Source of the DNA: an uncultured Roseiflexaceae bacterium | GTDB lineage: Bacteria > Chloroflexota > Chloroflexia > Chloroflexales > Roseiflexaceae | DNA: 10,237 nucleotides | Assembly: GCA_937974195.1 (NCBI GenBank) | Contig: CALJIC010000282.1 | Span: forward strand, 1 to 10,237 | Direction: 5' to 3' | The notes under the pieces: model-generated | Database searches by the model: none | Seen by the model: only the letters and a program-made list of their open reading frames with translations | What the model was told of the DNA's origin: nothing | Translations under genes and position numbers: made by a program | Shown: positions 1-5,603 of the stretch, piece by piece | Layout: each line of letters begins with the position of its first letter | Position numbering within the stretch: position 1 is the stretch's first letter

Positions 1-10
1 CCCCGCGACT

Positions 11-60
11 CGTTCTTTACTGCTCTATGAAGAACGAAAGGATGTAAATCGTTTTTCGTT
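11..60. repeat. Two overlapping short inverted repeats at the AT-rich left edge
   Basis: CGTTCTT at 11-17 pairs with AAGAACG at 30-36. AACGAAA at 33-39 pairs with TTTCGTT at 54-60. The two stems share bases 33-36, so as RNA they could not form together. The stretch is much richer in A+T than the coding DNA beside it. No gene is seen on either strand here. Whether this is a regulatory switch, operator DNA or the worn edge of an element outside the window cannot be told. Short AT-rich stems also arise by chance. Confidence 0.4.
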
Positions 61-112
61 TATTAATCCGCCGCCACTTGGCAAAAATACCCGCTCCAAT
101 CAAATTTTTCTC

Positions 113-132
113 GGTTGCCCCTCCCCGCAACC
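113..132. promoter_or_regulatory. Operator-like dyad over the -35 of the GNAT promoter
   Basis: GGTTGC (113-118) and GCAACC (127-132) form a perfect inverted repeat around an 8-bp pyrimidine-rich centre. It covers the whole -35 hexamer, so a bound protein would block RNA polymerase. No regulator gene lies beside it in this window, so the assignment rests on position and symmetry only. Confidence 0.3.
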
Positions 133-143
133 TATGATATACT
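115..143 (+). promoter_or_regulatory. Sigma-70-type promoter of the GNAT gene
   Basis: A -35 like TTGCCC (115-120) and a -10 TATACT (138-143) are separated by 17 bp. TGA directly before the -10 gives a TGn extended -10. Transcription would start near 150, leaving a leader of about 125 nt before the acetyltransferase start at 275. A perfect 6-bp dyad (113-118 with 127-132) overlaps the -35 and the spacer and could be an operator. Confidence 0.6.
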
Positions 144-274
144 TCTTACACAAGCGCAGCACGTGCGAGCCAGGTGCAGTCCCACCACGCCGAATCCTAG
201 CGCCCAGTCAGGGTCCTGTCAACCGCAGCAGACGACGGAAGCACGGCTGCGAGCCGGCACGGCAAGGAGGCGCT

Positions 275-754
275 ATGAACAAGGACGCAATCAACATCCG
301 CCGGGCAGCGGAGGCCGACGTGGGCGCGATCGTCGCGCTCAACGACCAGCTGTTCCAGGAGGACTCCGGCACGCGCGACCCGCTCGTCAACCACGCCTGG
401 GCGCGCGAGCACGGCGCGGCCTACTTCGGCGGGATGCTGGAGCGCGCGTCGTACATCTGCCTGGTGGCTGAGGCGCAGGGCGCGGTGATCGGCTACCTCG
501 CCGGGCACACCCGCGACGCGAACGACTACCGCCCCGCGATCACGGCCGAGCTCGAGAGCATCTGCGTCGCGCCGGCCTGGCGCAGCCGGGGGGCCGGCGA
601 GCAGCTGGTGCGCGCGTTTCTCTCGTGGGCGCAGGAGCGCGGCGCCGCCTTCGTCACCGTGACGGCCTACGCCGCCAACGAGCGCGCCCTCGCCTTCTAC
701 GCGCGCGCCGGATTCACGCCGCACACCGTCACGCTCGGCCTGCGGCTCCCCTAA
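275..754 (+). CDS. GNAT-family N-acetyltransferase
   Basis: This 159-residue protein has the usual length of a single-domain GNAT enzyme, which moves an acetyl group from acetyl-CoA to an amine on a small molecule or protein. The acetyl-CoA pyrophosphate loop (motif A) is visible as ESICVAP followed by R103-S-R-G106-A-G108, fitting R/QxxGxG/A. Motif B follows as NERALAFYARAGF (135-147), the common C-terminal GNAT signature. No signal peptide or membrane segment is seen, so it should be cytoplasmic. The ATG at 275 is chosen because AAGGAGG (264-270) lies 4 nt upstream and homology-like sequence starts at once (INIRRAAEADVGAIV). An in-frame ATG at 134 lies inside the predicted -10 and is unlikely. 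A small hairpin (244-256) sits just before the ribosome site. The substrate cannot be read from sequence: antibiotic, polyamine and protein acetyltransferases all share this pattern. Confidence 0.9.
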   Translation: MNKDAINIRRAAEADVGAIVALNDQLFQEDSGTRDPLVNHAWAREHGAAYFGGMLERASYICLVAEAQGAVIGYLAGHTRDANDYRPAITAELESICVAPAWRSRGAGEQLVRAFLSWAQERGAAFVTVTAYAANERALAFYARAGFTPHTVTLGLRLP

Positions 755-757
755 AGA

Positions 758-800
758 CTCTGGGGAGGCTTCGCCTCCCCAAATCCCTCCTGGGGCGCGG
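758..800 (+). repeat. Hairpin repeat, copy 1 (short copy)
   Basis: This 43-bp stretch matches 984-1026 with three mismatches by eye. Its core is a perfect 8-bp stem with a TTC loop, GGGGAGGC/GCCTCCCC (762-780). It starts 4 bp after the GNAT stop codon. CTAAAGA precedes both copies (751-757 and 973-979), with 4 extra bases between it and the repeat in copy 2. The hairpin is followed by AAATCCC, not a T-run, so it is a poor intrinsic terminator alone, although it may protect or pause the GNAT transcript. Confidence 0.75.
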
Positions 801-983
801 TGCAGCTTGTGCTGTCATTCATGCATGCAGGCGCTCCGCCCTGCACCCGGGGTTGTCATGCCCACCTCCACCGATGCCCGTACCCCAGGCACAGGCTGAT
901 GTGCTGCAATGCCCACTGAGACGAGCGGCTGCTGTGCTGCAGCGCAACGGGCAGTGCGGTTGAGACGTGCGGCTAAAGAAAGG

Positions 984-1026
984 CTCTGGGGAGGCTTCGC
1001 CTCCCCAAGCCCTTCCTGGGGCGCGG
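984..1026 (+). repeat. Hairpin repeat, copy 2 (joined to a terminator)
   Basis: This is the second copy of the 43-bp repeat, again with the perfect 8-bp GGGGAGGC/GCCTCCCC stem (988-1006). Unlike copy 1 it continues into a 6-bp hairpin (GCGGAG 1023-1028 with CTCCGC 1034-1039) and then a strong terminator. Copy 1 therefore looks like a truncated form, or copy 2 a composite. The sequence style suggests a dispersed intergenic element, which cannot be confirmed within one window. Confidence 0.7.
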
Positions 1027-1044
1027 AGTGGTGCTCCGCCGGGA

Positions 1045-1079
1045 GGCGTGGAGGGACGGGCCCTCCACGGCCTTTTTTT
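1045..1079 (+). terminator. Strong rho-independent terminator with T7 tail
   Basis: CGTGGAGGG (1047-1055) pairs perfectly with CCCTCCACG (1061-1069) around a 5-nt loop, and seven T residues (1073-1079) follow after three bases. This is the clearest intrinsic terminator in the window. It would end transcripts running from the GNAT gene, or a non-coding RNA, and it insulates the zinc-ribbon promoter that starts about 40 bp later. Confidence 0.85.
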
Positions 1080-1115
1080 CCGCAAAAATTGGGGCTAGCG
1101 CGCCGCGCATATGTG

Positions 1116-1124
1116 TGGTATAAT
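1116..1124 (+). promoter_or_regulatory. Extended -10 promoter of the zinc-ribbon gene
   Basis: TGG is followed directly by a consensus TATAAT (1119-1124). No -35 hexamer is visible at 16-18 bp, so this would be an extended -10 promoter. Transcription would start near 1131, giving a leader of about 130 nt before the start codon at 1263. The bases after the -10 (GCC) match those after the -10 at 8917. Confidence 0.6.
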
Positions 1125-1222
1125 GCCCTAGTCAACGAAAGGTTTGGCTCCACGATACGCTTCAGATCCCCTCCTGTTCCCCCAGGATGCGTGCTCTCCC
1201 GCTCATCGTCTCCCCAAACCAG

Positions 1223-1242
1223 TGACAAGTGTCAGTTTTTTT
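1223..1242 (+). promoter_or_regulatory. TGACA-AG-TGTCA palindrome followed by T7 in the zinc-ribbon leader
   Basis: TGACA (1223-1227) and TGTCA (1230-1234) form a perfect inverted repeat with a 2-bp centre. One G later come seven T residues (1236-1242), ending 4 bp before the ribosome site. As DNA it resembles an operator half-site pair. As RNA the 2-nt loop is too tight for the full stem, so an attenuator is less likely. Function is inferred from position only. Confidence 0.35.
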
Positions 1243-1262
1243 ACCCAAGGAGTTGGCGAGCG

Positions 1263-1637
1263 ATGAGCTACGCAGACAAGACCATCACGTGCCGGGACTG
1301 TGGCATGGACTTCGTGTTCACGGCCGGCGAGCAGGACTTCTACTCGCAGAAGGGCTTCACCAATGAGCCCAGCCGCTGCCCGTCCTGCCGGCAGCAGCGC
1401 AAGGCCAGCGGCGGCGGCCGCAGCTACTCGAGCGGCGGCGACAGCTACGGCGGCGGCTACTCGAACGGCGGCTACTCGAGCGGCGGCTACGACCGCGGCC
1501 CGCGCGAGATGCACACCGCCACCTGCGACTCCTGCGGCCGCGAGGCCCAGGTGCCGTTCGTGCCGCGCGGCGACAAGCCGGTGTACTGCTCGGACTGCTT
1601 CCAGCAGCGCCGGCCGGCCCGCAGCAGCCGCTGGTAA
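1263..1637 (+). CDS. Double zinc-ribbon protein with Gly/Ser/Tyr-rich linker
   Basis: This 124-residue protein has two zinc-binding modules. The first (about 6-47) has CxxC pairs at C10/C13 and C39/C42 with the sequence DFVFTAGEQDFY between them, the signature I associate with the zf-trcl-type probable zinc-ribbon domain. The second (about 84-117) has C88/C91 and C109/C112 with VPFVPRGDKPVYC. Between them residues 50-79 are almost only Gly, Ser and Tyr, a flexible low-complexity spacer like those of RNA-binding proteins. No enzyme motif, signal peptide or membrane segment is present. Nucleic-acid or protein binding is the natural guess, but the function is unknown. Start: ATG 1263 with AAGGAG (1247-1252) 10 nt upstream. 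The frame stays open upstream, but that part reads through the promoter and is not coding. The gene has its own promoter and terminator. Confidence 0.88.
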   Translation: MSYADKTITCRDCGMDFVFTAGEQDFYSQKGFTNEPSRCPSCRQQRKASGGGRSYSSGGDSYGGGYSNGGYSSGGYDRGPREMHTATCDSCGREAQVPFVPRGDKPVYCSDCFQQRRPARSSRW

Positions 1638-1655
1638 GCCCACGCGCTAGACGTA

Positions 1656-1702
1656 AAGAGGGCGTGTGTCGGGGCAGCTTGGCTCCCCGGCACACGCCCT
1701 TT
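1656..1702. terminator. Bidirectional terminator between convergent genes
   Basis: A 15-bp stem with one G-T pair joins 1660-1674 to 1685-1699 around a 10-nt loop. AAAG before the left arm and TTT after the right arm supply a short U-tract for both directions. It lies between the stop of the zinc-ribbon gene (1637) and the stop of the minus-strand hydrolase (1723), so it should end both transcripts. Confidence 0.85.
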
Positions 1703-1722
1703 CGCATGCCCTCCGGCGCGAG

Positions 1723-3162
1723 TTAGCCCGCCGCCCGCGCCACGATCTGCGGGAAGGTGGTCGGGCCGAACGACTGGTTCAGCGCGTAGTCGAAGCGGAG
1801 CTCATCCCCCACGAAGCGCCCGGTCAGCGTGAGGCGGAAGGGCGTCTCGTAGAAGTAGGCCGTCGCCTCGTAGGTGTCATCGGCCGCCCACGCGCCGGCC
1901 GCCGCCACGGCCTGCTCGCCGTACGGGCTGAGCGTCGTCGTGCCGCGGACCCACTCCCCGGCCCCGCACACCACCGTGTGCTCGCCCCGGGCATCGCGCA
2001 CGGTGATGACCGCGCGCCCGTCCTGGAAGTCGTAGGCGATCGCCTCGACCGCCAGGTCGTTCGGCTCGGCCACGTAGCGCCGCCCTGAGACCTTGGCGGC
2101 CAGCGCCGCGGAGCGCGCGCCCGCCGGGAGCGCCAGCTTCAGGCTGCCGAGCCGCTGAGTGAGCCGCGCGTGCGCCTGGCGATCGGGGCTGAGCGGCGCC
2201 CGCTCGAAGGCCGGCAGCAGGTGCTTCCACACCAGGTTCAGCACCGCCTGCATGTCGCCCAGCCCCGAGGTGATCGCGATCACCGCGTCCTGCTCCGGCA
2301 TCACGACGCAGAACTGGCCGAAGGCCCCGTCGCCGCGGTACGCCCCGTGGCGGCAGCGCCAGAACTGGTAGCCGTACCCCTGCTCCCAGTCGCTCTCCGG
2401 GCTGCTGCCGTTGGACACCTGGCGCGACGTGGCCGCCTCGACCCACGCCTCGCTCAGCAGCCGCTCGCCGTTCCAGACTCCCTTCTGCAGGTACAGCTGC
2501 CCGAAGCGGGCGATGCTCTCGGTGGTGATGCTCAGGCCCCACCCGCCGATATTCACGCCGCGCGGGCAGGTCTCCCAGGTGGCGCGCTCGATCCCCAGCG
2601 GGTCGAGCAGGCGCGGGCGCAGGTACTCCAGCAGCGTCACGCCCGTCAGCCGCTGCACGATCGCCGACAGCATATAGCTCGCGCCGTTGTTGTAGAGGAA
2701 GTGCGTGCCCGGCTCGTAGGCCACCGGCTCGAGCAGAAACGCCTTCGCCCAGTCGCCGTCCTCGCGCTCGCGGAACCGCGGGCTCGTATCCTCCGCGTGC
2801 CCGGTCGACATCGACAGCAGGTGGTGCACGCGCATCGCCTTCAGGTTCTTGCTGACCACCGGCGGCGCCTCTTCGGGGAAGAAGTCCAGCACGCGGTCGT
2901 CGACCGACAGCCGGCCCTCGGCCACCGCCAGCCCGACCGCCGTCGAGGTGAAGCTCTTGCTCAGCGAGAACAGCATGTGCGGGTGCTGAGCGGCGTAGGG
3001 CTCCCACCACCCCTCGGCCACCACCGCGCCGTGGCGCAGCAGCATGAAGCTGTGGAGGCTCTCGAGCTCTCGCTCCGCCGCGTCGATAAACGCGAGGATG
3101 GCAGACGATGCGATCCCTTCGCTCTCCGGGGTGCTGCGGGGCAGCGGCGCGGTTGCGGACAT
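1723..3162 (-). CDS. Serine hydrolase of the class C beta-lactamase / PBP-like family
   Basis: This 479-residue protein has an N-terminal beta-lactamase-family domain (about 10-320). The nucleophile motif SxxK is S66-L-S-K69 in LFSLSKSFTS. The second motif YxN is Y157-N-N159, within PGTHFLYNNGASY. The third motif, normally HxG or KTG, appears as GDGAFGQ (277-283), as in some esterase-like relatives. Residues about 330-479 form an extra C-terminal region rich in beta-strand-like sequence, unrelated to the catalytic core. No signal peptide is seen, which argues for a cytoplasmic esterase, peptidase or amidase rather than a secreted lactamase. ATG 3162 is chosen because AAGGAG (plus positions 3169-3174) lies 6 nt upstream. 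The open frame extends 99 codons further, but that overlaps the divergent gene. The substrate is unknown. Confidence 0.9.
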   Translation of the reverse strand: MSATAPLPRSTPESEGIASSAILAFIDAAERELESLHSFMLLRHGAVVAEGWWEPYAAQHPHMLFSLSKSFTSTAVGLAVAEGRLSVDDRVLDFFPEEAPPVVSKNLKAMRVHHLLSMSTGHAEDTSPRFREREDGDWAKAFLLEPVAYEPGTHFLYNNGASYMLSAIVQRLTGVTLLEYLRPRLLDPLGIERATWETCPRGVNIGGWGLSITTESIARFGQLYLQKGVWNGERLLSEAWVEAATSRQVSNGSSPESDWEQGYGYQFWRCRHGAYRGDGAFGQFCVVMPEQDAVIAITSGLGDMQAVLNLVWKHLLPAFERAPLSPDRQAHARLTQRLGSLKLALPAGARSAALAAKVSGRRYVAEPNDLAVEAIAYDFQDGRAVITVRDARGEHTVVCGAGEWVRGTTTLSPYGEQAVAAAGAWAADDTYEATAYFYETPFRLTLTGRFVGDELRFDYALNQSFGPTTFPQIVARAAG

Positions 3163-3198
3163 GTTCGGCTCCTTGTCATCGCTCGGGTGCGGTTCGGC

Positions 3199-3207
3199 AG
3201 AGTACCA
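3199..3207 (-). promoter_or_regulatory. Possible -10 element for the minus-strand hydrolase
   Basis: Read on the minus strand, TGG precedes TACTCT (plus positions 3199-3204). This fits an extended -10 about 37-42 bp upstream of the start codon. No -35 is visible. It is weaker than the other promoters and is supported mainly by position. Confidence 0.35.
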
Positions 3208-3243
3208 CGGCGCCCTCTCGCGGCACGCCGGGGCCACCGCACA

Positions 3244-3252
3244 TGCTACACT
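3244..3252 (+). promoter_or_regulatory. Possible extended -10 promoter of the kinase-GrpB fusion
   Basis: TGC followed by TACACT (3247-3252) matches the TGn-TAnnnT form seen at other genes here. Transcription would start near 3259, giving a leader of about 73 nt. No -35 is recognisable. It lies back to back with the candidate minus-strand promoter at 3199-3207 in the 169-bp divergent interval. Confidence 0.45.
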
Positions 3253-3331
3253 AGATCGCGGCGCACGGTGGCGGCGAGGCCGCCGCCCGCACTTCCCCGC
3301 GGAGCAGAGAGCAGTGTCAGGAGAGAGGAAC

Positions 3332-4495
3332 GTGGCGCACCAGCCCGGACAGATCATCGTCCTGAACGGCGTCCCGCGCTCGGGCAAGTCGAGCATCGCC
3401 GCCGCGATCCAGGCGACGTTCGACGGCCTGTGGATGAACCTGGGAGTCGACGGCTTCAAGAAGATGACCCCGGCGCGCTACCAGCCGGGGATCGGGCTGC
3501 GGCCGGGGGGCGAGCGCCCGGACCTCGAGCCGCTGGTCCAGCGCCTGTACGCCGCCATGTACGAGTCGATCGCCGCCCACAGCCGGCTGGGCCTGAACGT
3601 CGTGGTCGACGTCGGGCACCACGACGCCTACGCGGCGCCGCGCGGGATCCTCGCCGACTGCGCCCGGCGCCTGCGCGGCCTGCCCGCGCTGTTCGTCGGC
3701 GTGCGCTGCCCGGTTGAGGTGATCATGGAGCGGCGCCGCGCCACCGGCTACAACGCCGGCGGGCCCGCCGACCCGATCCCGGAGGAGGTGCTGCGCTGGC
3801 AGGCGGCGGTCCACACCCCCGGCATCTACGACCTCGAGGTCGACACGTCGCTGCTGAGCCCGGAGGCCTGCGCCGAGCTGATCCGCCAGCGCCTCGAGCG
3901 CGGCCCGCCGCCGTCGGCCTTCGAGCGGCTGGCGGCCATGGCGCCGGACCAGGCCGCCGCGAGGGTGCGGGTCGTGCCGCCGGACCCCGCCTGGAGCGAG
4001 GTGTACCAGTCCGAGCGCGCGGCGCTGACGGGGCGCGTCGGCGAGCTCTTCGTCGCGCTCGAGCACATCGGCAGCACGGCCGTGCCCGGCCTCGAGGCCA
4101 AGCCGGTGATCGACATGATGGCGGCGGTGAGGACGCTCGAGGACGGCGAGCGCGCGGCGGAGCTGCTGCGGCCGCTCGGCTACCAGCCGCGGGAGACGGG
4201 CATGCCGCGCCGCATCTTCCTGCAGAAGCAGGACGGCCAGCGCGGGCTGCGCTTCCACCTGCACATCGTCGAGCACGCGACCTGGGGCGAGCGCAACGAG
4301 CGGCTTCTGCGCGACTACCTGCTGGCGCACCCGGAGGACGCCGCGGCCTACGGCGCGCTGAAGCGGGCGCTGGCCGAGCAGTACGCCGACGACCCCGACG
4401 GCTACACGCGCGCCAAGACCGCCTTCATCCAGGAGGTGGTGGACCGCGCCCGCCGCGCCGCGGGCCTGCCGCCGGTGCCCGTGTGGGAGGAGTAG
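3332..4495 (+). CDS. Chloramphenicol-phosphotransferase-like kinase fused to GrpB/UPF0157 nucleotidyltransferase domain
   Basis: This 387-residue protein has two domains. Residues about 5-190 resemble the chloramphenicol 3-O-phosphotransferase family, a P-loop kinase fold: Walker A is G13-V-P-R-S-G18-K19-S20. D40 in GVDGF sits where the known family has its catalytic aspartate. VGVRCP (122-127) and YDLEVDTS (166-173) are further family-like stretches. Residues about 211-372 match GrpB/UPF0157, a nucleotidyltransferase-superfamily domain, with HIGSTAVPGL (245-254), AKPVID (256-261) and HLH (309-311). A short Pro-containing linker joins them, with no frameshift or stop. The start is GTG 3332, after AGGAG (3319-3323) and GAGG nearby. 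An in-frame GTG at 3314 is an alternative. The N-terminal half probably phosphorylates a hydroxyl of a small molecule. The GrpB half may transfer a nucleotide. Neither substrate is known. Confidence 0.9.
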   Translation: MAHQPGQIIVLNGVPRSGKSSIAAAIQATFDGLWMNLGVDGFKKMTPARYQPGIGLRPGGERPDLEPLVQRLYAAMYESIAAHSRLGLNVVVDVGHHDAYAAPRGILADCARRLRGLPALFVGVRCPVEVIMERRRATGYNAGGPADPIPEEVLRWQAAVHTPGIYDLEVDTSLLSPEACAELIRQRLERGPPPSAFERLAAMAPDQAAARVRVVPPDPAWSEVYQSERAALTGRVGELFVALEHIGSTAVPGLEAKPVIDMMAAVRTLEDGERAAELLRPLGYQPRETGMPRRIFLQKQDGQRGLRFHLHIVEHATWGERNERLLRDYLLAHPEDAAAYGALKRALAEQYADDPDGYTRAKTAFIQEVVDRARRAAGLPPVPVWEE

Positions 4496-4509
4496 CCGCC
4501 TCAGCCCAC
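4483..4509. other. Weak hairpin spanning both convergent stop codons
   Basis: GTGGG (4483-4487) pairs with CCCAC (4505-4509) and AGG (4488-4490) with CCT (4499-4501), leaving a 3-nt bulge. It covers the ends of the fusion gene (stop 4493-4495) and of the reductase gene (stop at 4501-4503 on the minus strand), which are only 5 bp apart. There is no T-run, so it is a poor terminator and the two transcripts may overlap at their 3' ends. Confidence 0.3.
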
Positions 4510-5502
4510 CCGCATCTTCATCCAGGCCGCGCTGTTGAAGAAGTTCGTCACCGCCGAGCCGGGCGGCACCAGCTCGTCGCAGGCCGCGCGCAGCTCGTCC
4601 GGCAGCTCCATCTCCAGCACCGGCAGCACCTGCTCGAGCTGCTCGAGCGTGCGCGGCCCGTAGATCGGCGCGGTGATCCCCGGCTGGTCCTTGCACCACA
4701 GCAGCGCCAGCTGGCCGGGCGGGATGCCGGCCTCCCGCGCCAGCGCCGCGAAGCGCCGCCCCACCTCGATGCCGCGCTGGGTCACGCGCTCGGCGTAGAC
4801 CCCGCCGCGCCGCGCGGCGCGCGAGTCCGGCGGCGGGGCCGCGGCGTCATCGTAGCGCCCGGCGAGCACGCCTTGGGCCATCGGCGCCCAGGGGATGATG
4901 GCGAGCCCGTGCGCCAGGCAGAGCGGTACTAGCTCGTTCTCGATGCGCCGGTCGAGCAGGTTGTAGGGCGGCTGCTCGCTGACGTAGCGCACGTAGCCCT
5001 TGAGCTCGCTGACCATCAGCGCCTCCATCACCTGCCAGGCCGGGTGAGTCGAGCAGCCGACGTAGCGCACCTTGCCCGCCCGCACCAGGTCGGTGAGCGC
5101 GGCCAGCGTCTCGTCGACCGGCGTGTCGGGGTCGGGCCGGTGGATCTGGTACAGGTCGATGTGGTCGGTGCCGAGGCGGCGCAGCGAGTCCTCGCAGGCG
5201 CGGATGAGGTGCAGGCGCGAGGCGCCGCGGTCGTTCGGGCCGGGGCCGACCGGGTTGAACGCCTTGGTGGCGAGGAACACCTGGTCGCGCTTGCCGTCGC
5301 GCGCCAGGGCGCGCCCGAGGATGCGCTCGCTCTCGCCGCCGTTGTAGACGTTGGCCGTGTCGAAGAAGTTGATCCCGGCCTCGAGCGCCCGGTCGACGAT
5401 GCGGAACGCCTCGGCCTCGTCGGTGGCGTCGCCGAAGTTCATCGCGCCGATGCACAGCGGCGAGACGCGCACGCCGGTGCGGCCGAAGAGTCGGTAGTGC
5501 AT
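4501..5502 (-). CDS. Aldo/keto reductase
   Basis: This 333-residue protein spans the full length of a single-domain (alpha/beta)8 aldo/keto reductase, which reduces aldehydes or ketones with NADPH. The catalytic tetrad is complete: D48 and Y53 in FFDTANVY, K80 in LATK, H121 in YQIHRPDP. The start MHYRLFGRTGVRVSP and the stretch GAMNFG are typical of the group that includes YajO/Tas-like oxidoreductases. NLLDRRIENELVPLC (181-195) and GPRTLEQLEQVL (282-293) are the usual late-barrel and cofactor 2'-phosphate-binding regions. It should be cytoplasmic. ATG 5502 has AAGGAG (plus positions 5510-5515) 7 nt upstream. The longer open frame above it crosses the propeller gene and is not coding. A tandem CACGGAGGA-type repeat lies just upstream and no clear promoter is seen. 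The natural substrate is unknown. Confidence 0.95.
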   Translation of the reverse strand: MHYRLFGRTGVRVSPLCIGAMNFGDATDEAEAFRIVDRALEAGINFFDTANVYNGGESERILGRALARDGKRDQVFLATKAFNPVGPGPNDRGASRLHLIRACEDSLRRLGTDHIDLYQIHRPDPDTPVDETLAALTDLVRAGKVRYVGCSTHPAWQVMEALMVSELKGYVRYVSEQPPYNLLDRRIENELVPLCLAHGLAIIPWAPMAQGVLAGRYDDAAAPPPDSRAARRGGVYAERVTQRGIEVGRRFAALAREAGIPPGQLALLWCKDQPGITAPIYGPRTLEQLEQVLPVLEMELPDELRAACDELVPPGSAVTNFFNSAAWMKMRVG

Positions 5503-5523
5503 GGTGGAGCTCCTTTCCCGATC

Positions 5524-5554
5524 CACGGAGAGCACGGAGGACACGGAAAACACG
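5524..5554. repeat. Short 9-bp tandem repeat (CACGGAGGA type)
   Basis: Three units of 9 bp, CACGGAGAG, CACGGAGGA and CACGGAAAA, are followed by CACG. The array begins 22 bp upstream of the reductase start codon. The preceding 11-mer GATCCACGGAG (5520-5530) recurs exactly at 10100-10110, and the same unit appears inverted at the right edge (10221-10237). It is non-coding and looks like a dispersed intergenic motif. Confidence 0.7.
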
Positions 5555-5603
5555 TATCGGCGCCGCGCCGTGTCCTGCGCCGCGTGCTGCGCCCCAACGA
5601 CGG

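Larger units (their letters stand above)
755..1262. other. 508-bp non-coding interval between GNAT and zinc-ribbon genes
   Basis: No convincing gene is present on either strand: the open frames here are low-complexity Arg/Pro/Ala translations of the repeats. The interval holds, in order, hairpin repeat copy 1, an imperfect stem (826-831 with 840-845), a 15-bp direct repeat with two mismatches (TGAGACGAGCGGCTG near 917-931 and TGAGACGTGCGGCTA at 961-975), hairpin repeat copy 2, two further hairpins, a T7 terminator, an extended -10 promoter, and the zinc-ribbon leader with a palindrome. A small non-coding RNA ending at the terminator near 1079 is possible, but no start promoter for it is visible. 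Confidence 0.6.

Noticed and set aside
762..780. Intrinsic terminator directly after the GNAT gene
   Set aside because: The stem is perfect but it is followed by AAATCCC rather than a T-run; recorded as a repeat hairpin instead.
815..1228. 137-codon minus-strand open frame
   Set aside because: It translates the hairpin repeats, terminator and promoter of the opposite strand. The product is low-complexity and has no ribosome site.
3163..3459. 99-codon upstream extension of the minus-strand hydrolase
   Set aside because: It overlaps the divergent fusion gene and its Walker A region, while a good ribosome site lies just before ATG 3162.
2170..3717. 515-codon plus-strand frame opposite the first hydrolase
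   Set aside because: Arg/Ala/His-rich shadow typical of GC-rich DNA, with no motifs, opposite a gene with a complete active site.
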